64,000 nt of DNA, taken from the NCBI GenBank assembly GCA_903858115.1, contig CAIOHR010000226.1, positions 1-64,000 on the forward strand, read 5' to 3'. This document shows positions 55,917-64,000 of the stretch, in pieces; the stretch's first letter is position 1, and each line of letters begins with the position of its first letter. The notes below the pieces were generated by a model. The model worked only from the letters and a program-made list of their open reading frames with translations, ran no database searches and was not told the DNA's origin. A program made the translations under genes and the position numbers. The stretch comes from an uncultured Pirellula sp. (lineage in GTDB: Bacteria > Planctomycetota > Planctomycetia > Pirellulales > Pirellulaceae).

Positions 55917-56885
55917 ATGAAAACCAAGATTTTGCTTCTGCTATGGTGTGTTCTCACATGTTCAGTCGTTCACAGTCAGGAATGGGAGCAACTGAAACCC
56001 AAGATAGTGGCCAGCTTGTCGCGAATAGAGAGCTACCCAGCTGCCGTCGCCAAGGGCTGGATCAATTCCTCGGACAACGAGTCCGAAAGGTTGAGTGTGT
56101 ATTTTGAATTCGTCGGAGACAGAATGTGGCGAGAGGATAACGCAATCCAATTTGCGGATGAGAAGAATAAGCAACGCATCCAAACGGTCTACGAAGCCAT
56201 GGGTACTTCGGCGTTGAGGACTACGCACGCGTTCGACGGAAAGAAATATTGGCAGTTTAGCCCTTACAATCTGGTCCTAACCGTCAAGTCAGTTCGCAGG
56301 ATGCCACAAATATTTCAGCGTTGTTGCTTCCTCCCAGTCCATTGGCTACACATGGGGTCTGATGACGGACAAAGATTCATAAACTTGGTGAATCATAAAA
56401 AGCAAGAGCCAAAGGTCGAATCGCTTGGAAATGGAAAATGGAAACTAAGCCAAACAAATTTGGGCGCCGATGCGCCGAACCCTGCTTTGGTTGGAATAAG
56501 GAATCGATTTATCATCGTGGATGAGAAGTCCAATTTCCTGGTGACCGAATACTATGGTGAGGGAAGGCAAGGAAGGTTGGAAGGAAAGATAGAATGGGCA
56601 GAGCAAGATGGTTTCTGGTATGCCAAGCATGGTATTCATTTACATACAGGTAGGATTTACGACGAATGGCATATCGACGAGATCTCTTTTGACCCAAAGC
56701 GATGCCGAACTCGCGTCGATACCCTAGAGTCGACCGTACCCTTCGCGACGAAGATTGTTCAAAGAGATGATAAGGACGACGAGATATCTACCACATTCAA
56801 AGGTGGTGCCGACGGTGAATCAGAACATAAACTGAGGGAGTTCGCCTCGCTCAAGCGTCTCAGGGAATTGGGAAAGGAAAAGTAG
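55917..56885 (+). CDS. Secreted protein of unknown function in the C39/DUF1573 operon
   Basis: The 322-residue protein has a cleavable signal peptide (LLLLWCVLTCSVVHSQ). The rest appears beta-rich, with aromatic and basic segments such as EYYGEGRQGRLEGKIEWAEQ and a repeated trend that may suit a LolA- or lipocalin-like fold; this is only an impression. It starts 7 bases past the Cys-rich gene and stops 3 bases before the C39 gene. It has no visible catalytic motif. Confidence 0.65.
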   Translation: MKTKILLLLWCVLTCSVVHSQEWEQLKPKIVASLSRIESYPAAVAKGWINSSDNESERLSVYFEFVGDRMWREDNAIQFADEKNKQRIQTVYEAMGTSALRTTHAFDGKKYWQFSPYNLVLTVKSVRRMPQIFQRCCFLPVHWLHMGSDDGQRFINLVNHKKQEPKVESLGNGKWKLSQTNLGADAPNPALVGIRNRFIIVDEKSNFLVTEYYGEGRQGRLEGKIEWAEQDGFWYAKHGIHLHTGRIYDEWHIDEISFDPKRCRTRVDTLESTVPFATKIVQRDDKDDEISTTFKGGADGESEHKLREFASLKRLRELGKEK

Positions 56886-56888
56886 ACC

Positions 56889-58625
56889 ATGGGCACGCTT
56901 CTATTGCGATCAATGATTTGTCTACTCGCGATGGGCATTGCGACCGAAACTTCTGTTGCGCAAGAGCGGAACAAGAAGGCGGATACCAAGAAGCCGGATA
57001 CACAGTGCGGAGCGAAATGTCTTTATGTCATCCTCAGGACATACGGAAAATCTCCACTGGTATACAAAGAACTTGTGAAAGAGCTTGGTCCCAGCGGGAA
57101 GGATGGATACTCATTGCTGCAACTCAAGAATGCCGCATTAGCTCGTGAAGTCTTTGCCGAATGCGTGAAAATCGATAGTGATGTTCTGCGAAAAATTGCA
57201 GGAAAGTATGGTATCGTTCTCCACTTGTCTACTGGCAATGGTGTCGGAACGGGGCATTATGTGCTGTGCGAAAATGTATCACCTTCGTCGGTGTCCATCA
57301 TGGATCCAGGCAACGGTACTGCAATGGAGGTATCAAATGAAATCTTAACTCGCTGGTCAGGAAACACACTCATCGTTTCTGACAAAGAAATTTCCTTTCC
57401 AGCTACCGATCCTCCTCCAGCGGCAGGAGTATTCCGCTGGGTCGTCCTCGCGTGCATTTGTGTCGTTGGGCTCTGTATCTTGGGGCTCTGTGTGTTCGGT
57501 CGGATGCGCGGCTTTATGCGATTGCGTCCAAATGTGTTGTTGCTCGCGTGCTCGTTGGTTGCGGGTTTCAGTTTTGGGTGCTCGCCAAAAAACCGGATGG
57601 TTGAAGAGAAACAAGATGTACCAGCTCGTGAAATTGTTGAACAAACGAGTGCCTCCTCGCAACCTATCCAATCGTCGGGTATCTGGACAGAAGTCAAGGA
57701 GCATGATGCTGGTGTTTTGCGCAGGGACAAGTCTCCATGGATTGTGACCACGAAGATCTACAATAGCGAGGTTTTTCCCGTCTCCATACAGAATGTCAAC
57801 TTCAGTTGTGGTTGCCTCTACGGGGATTTCTCAGGCAAGACAATCGAACCGAAAAGCTCTGTTGACTTCCGACTTCAAATGACTCGTTCCAAGGTTGGCA
57901 TGCAAAGTGGCACTGCCAGCGTACTCTTCGATAACAACGAGTACCTGTCGGTCAACGCCCGTTGGATTGTTGTGGCAAATCTCTCTAGTTCACCCGCGAC
58001 AATAAGCGGTTTAGAGATGCAGAATGGAGAGACAAAGCGGACGAGTGTTCGATTGATTCAATTAGAACCAACAGACATGTCAAAACTACAGGCAAAGGCA
58101 GTGGTTCAACGATCGCATGCAAAGGAATATCTGAGTGCCAAAGTCCAATTGGATGAAGATCGATGTGAGGTTCTATTCACCGCACTAGAAGACACACCCG
58201 CAGGACTTTACCCTGGCCATGTTGACATTGCAAGCAGTTTAGCACCGGAGGTCTCTTTAGAAATCCCGTTCACCGTTTACGTGAACAATGAGATCGTAAT
58301 CACCCCCAAGTCCCTCTACTTTACGAAGTCCAATGGAAAACTGAAGGGGACACTCATCGTGGAATCGATGCACCCAGCGATAGAATCGGTCAATAAAGAT
58401 CTAACCGCAACCGGGCTTCAGCATGCAGGGGACTCTAACTCTATAGAGTTGTACTGGATCGATGGAAGCAATCGAGAGCCCTGCCCGTTTCAACTCGATG
58501 GCGATCCTGGCTCGCGGATTTTAACAATTGAGTTGCCAGCCACGAGCGAAGTGAAATCTAAGTTTCTGGAGGTTGTCTGCAGGGGTGGTCGATTTACCAA
58601 GCGTTTGCCTGTGTTTTCTCCTTAA
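56889..58625 (+). CDS. Peptidase C39-like domain fused to DUF1573 lipoprotein-like domain
   Basis: The 578-residue protein has a signal peptide (1-24), a C39-type domain with nucleophile Cys40 (QCGAKCLYVIL), His123 (GTGHYVLC) and Asp139 (MDPGNG), a membrane helix (184-204), then a second, signal-like hydrophobic run with a lipobox (VAGFSFGC, Cys231) and a DUF1573 domain (about 265-365, NVNFSCGCLYG). ATGs at 57503 and 57516 could start the second part separately. An AGGAAA site precedes ATG 56889. A proteolytic role on the neighbouring Cys-rich protein is inferred. No ABC transporter domain is present, unlike typical C39 exporters. Confidence 0.82.
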   Translation: MGTLLLRSMICLLAMGIATETSVAQERNKKADTKKPDTQCGAKCLYVILRTYGKSPLVYKELVKELGPSGKDGYSLLQLKNAALAREVFAECVKIDSDVLRKIAGKYGIVLHLSTGNGVGTGHYVLCENVSPSSVSIMDPGNGTAMEVSNEILTRWSGNTLIVSDKEISFPATDPPPAAGVFRWVVLACICVVGLCILGLCVFGRMRGFMRLRPNVLLLACSLVAGFSFGCSPKNRMVEEKQDVPAREIVEQTSASSQPIQSSGIWTEVKEHDAGVLRRDKSPWIVTTKIYNSEVFPVSIQNVNFSCGCLYGDFSGKTIEPKSSVDFRLQMTRSKVGMQSGTASVLFDNNEYLSVNARWIVVANLSSSPATISGLEMQNGETKRTSVRLIQLEPTDMSKLQAKAVVQRSHAKEYLSAKVQLDEDRCEVLFTALEDTPAGLYPGHVDIASSLAPEVSLEIPFTVYVNNEIVITPKSLYFTKSNGKLKGTLIVESMHPAIESVNKDLTATGLQHAGDSNSIELYWIDGSNREPCPFQLDGDPGSRILTIELPATSEVKSKFLEVVCRGGRFTKRLPVFSP

Positions 58626-58641
58626 GCTCTAGGAAATTGTC

Positions 58642-59514
58642 GTGCAACGTTCCGCGATTACCTTAGTCGAGACAATGGTGGTGGTATCGATACTCGCGAT
58701 CTTCGCTGGACTTGTGTTGATGGGAGTGCAACGCGCCAGGGACACGTCCCGACGAATCGCATGCCAAAACAACCTCCATCAGATTGGTCTTGCTGTCGAG
58801 CAGTTTGTTCAGAGTAGTCGAACGTATCCAACGCTTTTTGCCAACCGTGGCTCGAAAGGGGATGTCGCATTTGAGAGGACGCTATGGGTTACGTTGCTTC
58901 CAGAAATGAGCATCGTTCCTCTTCCGACAGAACGGCGAATATCACTGCAAGATCCGAAGAATTTACCCCCTCCGGTTTTACGATGTCCGGCGGGGAATCA
59001 TCTACTAGGCTATCGCTTCAGTTATGGGAGTGGAGTTGGGTCCATTGAAAACCAAGACGGGATCACTAGAGCATTCAGGGGCGTCGCACCATCGGACGTA
59101 ACGGATGGACTCTCCAACACTGCCTTGGTCTCCGAAAGAATGAGTGGAGATCAGTCTAAGAAACCGGTCGGTATCGCTGCGCTCCCCTTCTATTTTACCG
59201 ACGAACGGTTTATTGCAGATTGCTCCGCACTCAAAACACCGGAACGATTTGTACCTGAGACAGGATTGAATTGGCAGGGAATTCAACCTTTGGATTTGGT
59301 CTATAGCCATGCCGCAACACCTAACAGCCCACAATGGGATTGTCAGGGTGGTCCGAGACAATTGGTGACGGCGCGGAGCTATCACGTTGCGAGTGTTTCC
59401 GTTCTCTTTGCCGACGGCCATATCATTAGCTGTAGTTCTTCCATTGATCCTGTTGTTTGGAAGGCGATGGGTACGATACGAGGATTTGAAGTACCGGTCG
59501 GCAACAGTCCATAG
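58642..59514 (+). CDS. Prepilin-like secreted protein (DUF1559, H-X9-DG)
   Basis: The 290-residue protein starts at GTG 58642, with AGGAAA just upstream. Residues 3-25 are a type IV prepilin-like helix with Glu (ITLVETMVVVSILAIFAGLV). The C-terminal motif HVASVSVLFADG gives H-X9-DG, the DUF1559 signature that is abundant in planctomycetes. It would be processed and assembled into, or placed with, a type II-like pseudopilus. It ends the operon 16 bases after the C39-DUF1573 gene. Confidence 0.88.
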   Translation: MQRSAITLVETMVVVSILAIFAGLVLMGVQRARDTSRRIACQNNLHQIGLAVEQFVQSSRTYPTLFANRGSKGDVAFERTLWVTLLPEMSIVPLPTERRISLQDPKNLPPPVLRCPAGNHLLGYRFSYGSGVGSIENQDGITRAFRGVAPSDVTDGLSNTALVSERMSGDQSKKPVGIAALPFYFTDERFIADCSALKTPERFVPETGLNWQGIQPLDLVYSHAATPNSPQWDCQGGPRQLVTARSYHVASVSVLFADGHIISCSSSIDPVVWKAMGTIRGFEVPVGNSP

Positions 59515-59561
59515 TGTTCTTCGTGAGTAAAAAGATTGTATGGCAACAATGGCGGCACGTA

Positions 59562-59819
59562 ATGGATTGGTCTGCAAGCTTGAATGAGAAACTTCATGCA
59601 CTGTGTTTACATCAAACGCACCTCTACGATTTGCAAGTATGGCGAATCGTCAATTCGAATATAGCGATTGGCGATGATGGTGGCACTGTCTACAAAATGA
59701 AGTGGCCCAACGTACCCGCTGTCGAGAGCGGGAGGAGCAACGAGAGCACTGGATGGATTGGGCTGCGAGCTTGGATGATAAATTTCATACACTGTGTTTA
59801 GATCAAACGCACCTACGAT
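59562..59819. repeat. Direct repeat pair of 67-69 bases
   Basis: 59562-59630 and 59753-59819 match at all but seven aligned positions plus a two-base gap. The first ends inside the DUF3748 fragment. They bracket about 122 bases, which suggests a local duplication followed by drift. No transposase or terminal inverted repeats were found. Confidence 0.75.
59607..59735 (-). pseudogene. DUF3748 C-terminal fragment
   Basis: Reading the minus strand gives 42 codons ending LQIVEVRLM and a stop. Of these, 33 agree with the last 42 residues of the DUF3748 gene at 62332 ([25 protein letters not shown] shared with I/V change). The remaining about 400 residues are absent, so this is a remnant of a paralog or a copied 3' end. 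Confidence 0.75.
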
Positions 59820-59822
59820 GCC

Positions 59823-60041
59823 ATGGACCAGATTGTCATCATGCATCAAGGCTCTGGTAGCGCGATGAGCAATCCTGAGTTGATCCAGAACACACAACGC
59901 GATTTGATTGGAAGACCGACATCCATTGGTTATCAATCGAATGCTGGACTGCTGGCATCTTATTCGATGGCATACGTTAGTGGATCCAATCGGCTAGCGT
60001 CCTTGACCACGCCGGCCGGGACGACGGCCTATTCTTACTAG
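59823..60041 (+). pseudogene. RHS/YD-repeat protein remnant
   Basis: The 72-codon frame contains DLIGRPTSIGYQ and a YD-repeat-like GSNRLASLTTPAGTTAYSY, as in RHS shell proteins, then a stop. No start, shell or toxin region is present. It lies in the 743-base gap between the prepilin-like gene and the 206-residue membrane protein. Bases 60042-60257 hold nothing I can name. Confidence 0.6.
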
Positions 60042-60257
60042 GCATTTAACAGCCTAGCCCCAATCGTTCGGATTCGGCTCGAACTATTCTGCTGCAGCAA
60101 TCGCGATACCCCTCTTTTGATGCTCTTCGCTCCTTACGGCAGCGATCTCTCCATCATCCGTGTTTCTAGAACCGATCACCTTTGCAATCGATTCGTAAAT
60201 CCGTTAAAACCAACTCGATCTCTGTGCGTGTCCTTTGTTTAGTCTTCCGTCGCGTGT

Positions 60258-60878
60258 ATGGTCAATTTCCTTAAGTCCCTGTTGGAGTTAGCACGTTCGT
60301 ATTTGCTTAGAAGAAAGAGTGGTTACTCGATAGCGGCTATCCTTGTGCTTGCATATCTTGGGCTCCAAGGGATTAAGCTTGTTTCTCCTTGGCTCGATTT
60401 CGAGCTCACGTTGCTTGGTGTGGACTCTGGCTTTGGAGCGGTTGTTGTCACGACAGTGGCTGTATCTTTGATTGTTGCTCAATACTGTTTGGAGAGGAGA
60501 ACCCCTATTCTCCTGACCGAATTCAAGGAAGCCTTGCGGCTGCGGGAGCTGGGCTATAGTGAACGCGAAATTGAAGCGAAATCCTCAATTGAGTCATCGT
60601 TTTCCAGTGCGATCTATGCATCCATATCAAGTCACTCGGTACCAGTTCCTGTTCGAAGCTGGACTCTCGAAAAGGTACGAGAGGTAGTAGGCGCAACGGA
60701 ATTCTCAGAGCTGCTTGTCCGTATAGCTCCAACTCTAAGTACACCGGACGTTGCGTACGGATCGTTTTATCAGGAGTGGCTACTCGACACGAAATTCAGG
60801 GACCAGTTCGATTCGATAGATGATGTCATTAGGTGGATCGCATCTGCCAGTCAGAAAGGAGATGCTGGTACGGAATGA
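60258..60878 (+). CDS. Membrane protein of unknown function, coupled to sigma-like gene
   Basis: Two hydrophobic segments (about residues 23-42, YSIAAILVLAYLGLQGIKLV, and 60-74, GAVVVTTVAVSLIVA) precede a 130-residue soluble domain with TEFKEALRLRELGYSEREIE. The stop overlaps the next ATG as ATGA. A two-helix membrane protein coupled to a sigma-like factor would suit a regulator, but anti-sigma motifs (ZAS, HxxxCxxC) are absent. No family was recognised. Confidence 0.65.
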   Translation: MVNFLKSLLELARSYLLRRKSGYSIAAILVLAYLGLQGIKLVSPWLDFELTLLGVDSGFGAVVVTTVAVSLIVAQYCLERRTPILLTEFKEALRLRELGYSEREIEAKSSIESSFSSAIYASISSHSVPVPVRSWTLEKVREVVGATEFSELLVRIAPTLSTPDVAYGSFYQEWLLDTKFRDQFDSIDDVIRWIASASQKGDAGTE

Positions 60879-61474
60879 ACGGTCCACTTGACGATGAAGA
60901 ATGGCCGATCGAATTGCAAGTCTTGATTTCGGACCCGAGCTTTTCTCGGCGAGTCACTGCAGCAGCAAGAAAGAAACTAGGGCGAGTTTCCCAAGAGGAG
61001 ATATTCGATGGCATTTCGGCATTTGTAGTCCGAGCTCTTGAGGAAGAAAAGCAATCGAAAGTAAGCCAATCAGGTGAACAAAAGCAGCCAAGCTATCTGT
61101 CCAGATTTCCGTCGTCCTTTAGCGTGATTCGGTATATCGTGGTCACCATCCGGAACAATCGGATTCGTGACAAGAAGAGATCTTTGGAGACGACAATTGA
61201 TGCCGACATAGACTTGGAAGGACTGCATCGGGACGAGCGATGCTTACTCGAAGACGCTGTTATTTCCTACCTTGCGAAGCTTATATCTGCAGAGCCAAGC
61301 AAAATTGTGCACGACCCAGCAGGACTCGATTCCACCGAGCGAAAAGTAATTCAGGCCCGTTGGGAAGGCCACACTCAGCAGGAAATTAGTGACAATATTG
61401 GAAAGAGTGTGAGCACGATTCACCGAATCGAAAAGAAGGCGCTAGCCAAATTGCGAGTTTGGCTTATTGGCTAG
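60875..61474 (+). CDS. Sigma-70-like factor (region 4 HTH), function uncertain
   Basis: ATG 60875 gives 199 residues. The C-terminus carries a region-4-like STERKVIQARWEGHTQQEIS then DNIGKSVSTIHRIEKKALAK. The N-terminal part is poor in region 2 features but has VIRYIVVTIRNNRIRDKKRS, plausibly region 2. It overlaps the membrane-protein gene by four bases and the convergent 70-residue gene by 11 bases. Confidence 0.75.
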   Translation: MNGPLDDEEWPIELQVLISDPSFSRRVTAAARKKLGRVSQEEIFDGISAFVVRALEEEKQSKVSQSGEQKQPSYLSRFPSSFSVIRYIVVTIRNNRIRDKKRSLETTIDADIDLEGLHRDERCLLEDAVISYLAKLISAEPSKIVHDPAGLDSTERKVIQARWEGHTQQEISDNIGKSVSTIHRIEKKALAKLRVWLIG

Positions 61475-61676
61475 CTGTCAGCTTTTTCTTCTTCTGGATT
61501 TTCAAGTTCCTGTGGAGTTGGTCGAGAGAATCGGCAAACGCCAACAACTCCTCGTCGTTCGACCGTTTTTGGCGGAAATCGATCGCTTGGCTGGAATCTG
61601 GACCAAATTTGGCAACAATTTGGGAATAGCTTTTCACTTCGTTCGCCAGTGTCTGGACGTTGATGATTGTTGCCAT
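61464..61676 (-). CDS. Small protein of 70 residues, convergent with the sigma-like gene
   Basis: An excellent AGGAGA ribosome site stands 8 bases before ATG 61676 on the minus strand. The peptide is hydrophilic and helical, with NDEELLAFADSLDQLHRNLK and a Lys-rich end. It overlaps the sigma-like gene tail by 11 bases, so an antisense or modulatory role is possible. No family recognised. Confidence 0.6.
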   Translation of the reverse strand: MATIINVQTLANEVKSYSQIVAKFGPDSSQAIDFRQKRSNDEELLAFADSLDQLHRNLKIQKKKKLTASQ

Positions 61677-62098
61677 AGGTTTCTCCTGGTGGTAATGGAT
61701 TATCTTCTAGAGTCTATGCTCTATCAGGTAAAGCCACAAACGCAGCGGTTTTTTCAGTGAATCTGAGAAAATCCCGAATTCCTGGCGTTTCGGCCATCCA
61801 CAAATTGTCGCAAATCGTTGCGAGGAATGAATTTGCGATTGATGAATCGATCCGCGAGAATTTCCTCCACTCAGCCATTTTCGGACGAATTACGCTTCAA
61901 CTGCCCGTCTAATGACACGAGCGTAGATGAGATTGAGCAAAAAGTTTTGCTTTTGCCTTCGCTAGTTTCTCGTTTTACCTCCGTCTTGCTTAGTTCGTCG
62001 TTCTTGTAAAGCAGGAACAATAAAGGACAGACATATTCTTTTGCAGGCTCGTTGTTTTTGGGGGGCGTTTCCGTCATGCATACAGACGGAAGGGGATC
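61677..62098. other. Gene-poor stretch
   Basis: No accepted gene is present. A minus-strand frame at 61871-62077 would encode 68 residues, but no ribosome site or family supports it. The promoter of the 70-residue gene is expected near 61677-61750. Confidence 0.3.
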
Positions 62099-62236
62099 GT
62101 TGAAGGGTTTACGTTAGGCCAGTATCTGTTGTTGGTCGACTATACGAGCCGCGTGGTTCGCAAGGGGAAGGCGGCAGTATCCAGTGACTTGTCGGGTATC
62201 TTTGAGCGACTCCAAAGTAGCGATGAGCACCGATAG
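62099..62236 (+). pseudogene. Possible transposase C-terminal remnant
   Basis: The translated fragment reads VEGFTLGQYLLLVDYTSR then VVRKGKAAVSSDLSGIFERL and stops. It resembles the end of REP-associated (Y1-type) transposase-like proteins common in planctomycetes (YL.LVDWTGR ... GAIP..L.PILERL). No start, catalytic HUH or tyrosine is present. This recognition is by memory and not checked. Confidence 0.45.
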
Positions 62237-62331
62237 CCTATGTATTCGATTCGGAATTCCGCTAAGCAATGGGCCTCGAAAAGTACCATTGGACTCGTCT
62301 GGAACATGTATCCCTCGCCGAGATGGCGAGA

Positions 62332-63654
62332 CTACATTCTACGGACTTCTACGATTTGCAAGTATGGCGAATCGTCAATTCGAACATAGCGATTGGCGAT
62401 GAGGGTATCGCAATCTACAAATTGAATCGCACCTACATAACCACTGTCGAGAATCGGTGGAGTGATGCGCACTCCATCGCTGTCGATCCATCGCGAATCA
62501 TGCCAACAACCAACTTCTCGCGTCGCGCTGGACCAAGCATGGATCTTTCCATCGCAGATAAAGCCCACTTCTTCGCCGCTGGGAGAACAGCTCATCTGTC
62601 CCTCGATAGACTCCGTGAGTTGTGTGAGCAGTTCCAGCGAACCACCCGTGGATGCAACACGTGCCAACTGCACGATTCCATGCTGATCCGTTGCAAGGGT
62701 ATAAATCCATGCGCCGGATGGATCTGCTGTTAACCAATGGCGAGGACCCGATACTCGCGGACCGTTCAACGAAGTGTTCGTTATTCGTTCCAACGTCATA
62801 TCAGGCGGAACCATCCCTTGCGCTCCACTCTTGAGTGCATCCTCTATTGAAGCGTCCGACGGAAGATTGGAAACAAAGATCTCTTGGATTGGTTGACCTC
62901 CATCCAATTCGATCGTTCCCAGAAAAGCGAGTCGACGATCGTCAATCCAACATTCCTCTAACGCTTGTTGAATGACCACACTTTGACCATTCATGAGCTT
63001 GGTAGAAACACCTGGTATCACTACAAGAAAAGACGCAAATCGGCCACCGAAATTTTCGGACTCATCGAACGAACTGCCAATCTTACTTTCTGCATCCCAT
63101 GCATGAAAAGGGGACAACACTTCGGTCGTCGTAAAGCCCACGGTGCGCGGCATGGAAGCATTGCGAGCATCGTTGTAGGTAAAGCTGATTCGCTTGCCCG
63201 AGGGACTCCAACTATGGGCATGCGTACCGCCACTCAAGATCCCGAGCGGAGGCTCACTATCAACGATCCTACCTTCGGCGGGAAACATCGAATTCGGATC
63301 TTCCACATCGACAATCGCACCGAATCGCCTAGCCATTCCATAAGGTCGAGTTGCACCGCAATTCAACAACCCGTGAATGAACGCGACACGATCCAATGTC
63401 GGATGATAAGCGACGGCACCAACGCCCGGCCCAAACGCGGTTTGCCCAACAGTCTCATAAACTGTTTCTATCTTGCCTGATTTCAATGCAACGCGTTCGA
63501 TAGAGTGTGTCTGACCAATGAGCGTGTCATCATTTCGCGTATCAAACACCGCCCAGTCGCGTTTGGGAGACAATGCTTGGCGACGGTTGAGCGTATGCCC
63601 GCTCGAACGAAACGTGAGCAGTCGAACCGAAGCCTTCTTGATGTTCCCTGGCAT
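62332..63654 (-). CDS. DUF3748 family (YidR-like) beta-propeller protein
   Basis: ATG 63654 (MPGNIKKA) gives 440 residues, close to the E. coli YidR length. Shared features are [54 protein letters not shown] and [10 protein letters not shown]. Beta-propeller (PD40-like) repeats are expected. Reading on to 63873 would run through the start of the divergent MoxR gene, and even ATG 63771 would share bases with it, so 63654 is chosen and leaves 115 bases for promoters. Function of the family is not established. Confidence 0.85.
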   Translation of the reverse strand: MPGNIKKASVRLLTFRSSGHTLNRRQALSPKRDWAVFDTRNDDTLIGQTHSIERVALKSGKIETVYETVGQTAFGPGVGAVAYHPTLDRVAFIHGLLNCGATRPYGMARRFGAIVDVEDPNSMFPAEGRIVDSEPPLGILSGGTHAHSWSPSGKRISFTYNDARNASMPRTVGFTTTEVLSPFHAWDAESKIGSSFDESENFGGRFASFLVVIPGVSTKLMNGQSVVIQQALEECWIDDRRLAFLGTIELDGGQPIQEIFVSNLPSDASIEDALKSGAQGMVPPDMTLERITNTSLNGPRVSGPRHWLTADPSGAWIYTLATDQHGIVQLARVASTGGSLELLTQLTESIEGQMSCSPSGEEVGFICDGKIHAWSSATREVGCWHDSRWIDSDGVRITPPILDSGYVGAIQFVDCDTLIANRYVRIDDSPYLQIVEVRRM

Positions 63655-63769
63655 GACAAAGTCGACCCGTGTAGCGATAGGATACGAATGTTTATCGAGT
63701 ACAATAAAACCAGGTTCCGGGAACTTTCCTGCCTCCATTTTGATCGATTCTCTAGCGATATCGTACTGC

Positions 63770-64000
63770 ATGACTCCTTCGAAAGCATCCCCATCCGGTC
63801 CGGACGAGCTCGAGCAAGCGAAGAAGTTGCAAACCTCCTTTGCCAACATTCGACAACAGATCGGGAACGTCATCGTCGGACAAGATCGTACGATTGAACA
63901 ATTGTTGATCGCGATCCTTGCAGGCGGTCATTGTTTGCTTGAAGGTGTGCCGGGATTGGCGAAAACACTGATGGTTCGATCGTTAGCCGAGTCGATGGAT
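63770..64000 (+). CDS. MoxR-family AAA ATPase (N-terminal part, cut by window end)
   Basis: Translation from ATG 63770 reads 77 codons to the window edge. [20 protein letters not shown] followed by [13 protein letters not shown] is the MoxR N-terminus with the Walker A GVPGLAKT. The full protein is usually about 330 residues and acts as a chaperone ATPase for metal-cofactor or von Willebrand domain proteins. Neighbours past the edge may be BatA/DUF58-type genes. Confidence 0.9.
   Translation, partial: MTPSKASPSGPDELEQAKKLQTSFANIRQQIGNVIVGQDRTIEQLLIAILAGGHCLLEGVPGLAKTLMVRSLAESMD

Noticed and set aside
61871-62077. 68-residue minus-strand frame
   Set aside because: No ribosome site and no recognisable family; kept only as a note in the gene-poor stretch.

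Overview
The window looks like a chromosomal segment of a planctomycete, most likely in or near the Pirellulaceae. Signs are the H-X9-DG prepilin-like protein (DUF1559), DUF1573, DUF1080 and DUF4159 families, a metallophosphatase-like lipoprotein with a tetraheme tail, a sigma factor beside a peptidase C39-type protein, many lone secreted proteins and lipoproteins, small operons in mixed orientation, and short inverted repeats built around a GCTAGC core. This placement rests on gene content only; no rRNA gene is present.

Layout. 1-303 holds intergenic repeats. 304-3849 (minus) encodes a secreted HtrA-type protease, a metallophosphatase/tetraheme lipoprotein and a DUF4159 protein. 4027-4830 is a lipoate-ligase-family protein. 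5060-8078 (minus) holds an unrecognised two-gene unit with glycine-zipper and repeat features, then a TPR protein. 8219-10041 (plus) is dihydroorotase and a DgkA-type kinase. 10428-15199 (minus) is an ArsR-methyltransferase fusion, a long PurL with PurS-like N-terminal domains, and TyrA. 15743-21254 (minus) carries a small membrane protein, a glycosyltransferase and Tad-pilus genes cpaE, cpaC and cpaB. 21704-22862 (plus) is a 95-aa protein and a TatD-family hydrolase. 22890-28576 (minus) is purB, ribE, rsmA, a Rid protein and a HEAT-repeat/membrane pair. 28796-34156 (plus) has rpsR, a thioesterase, a lipoprotein, a HAD phosphatase and the second Tad half (cpaF, tadB, tadC). 34231-40726 looks like exopolysaccharide export and polymerisation. 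40723-48816 holds a thioesterase, YceH, a soluble double-PAS chemoreceptor, IlvB, a 2-hydroxyacid dehydrogenase and an ABC-type permease. tRNA-Leu(UAG) lies at 49079-49160. 49643-54227 holds a Tat-exported DJ-1/PfpI protein, a PL10 pectate lyase and a DUF1080-PhoD fusion.

54586-62331 is the most unusual part: an ECF-like sigma factor whose tail contains a frame-changing heptanucleotide repeat, then a tight four-gene operon (Cys-rich secreted protein with a leader-like LSDAEC...KGS motif, a secreted unknown, a C39-like peptidase fused to a DUF1573 domain with an internal lipobox, and a prepilin-like protein), then gene fragments (DUF3748 tail, RHS, a possible transposase tail), and a second sigma-like protein coupled to a membrane protein. 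The window closes with a DUF3748 (YidR-like) gene diverging from a truncated MoxR ATPase.

The best candidate for an undescribed system is the sigma / Cys-rich protein / C39-DUF1573 / prepilin-like cassette. All function statements come from reading motifs by eye; no database search was run.
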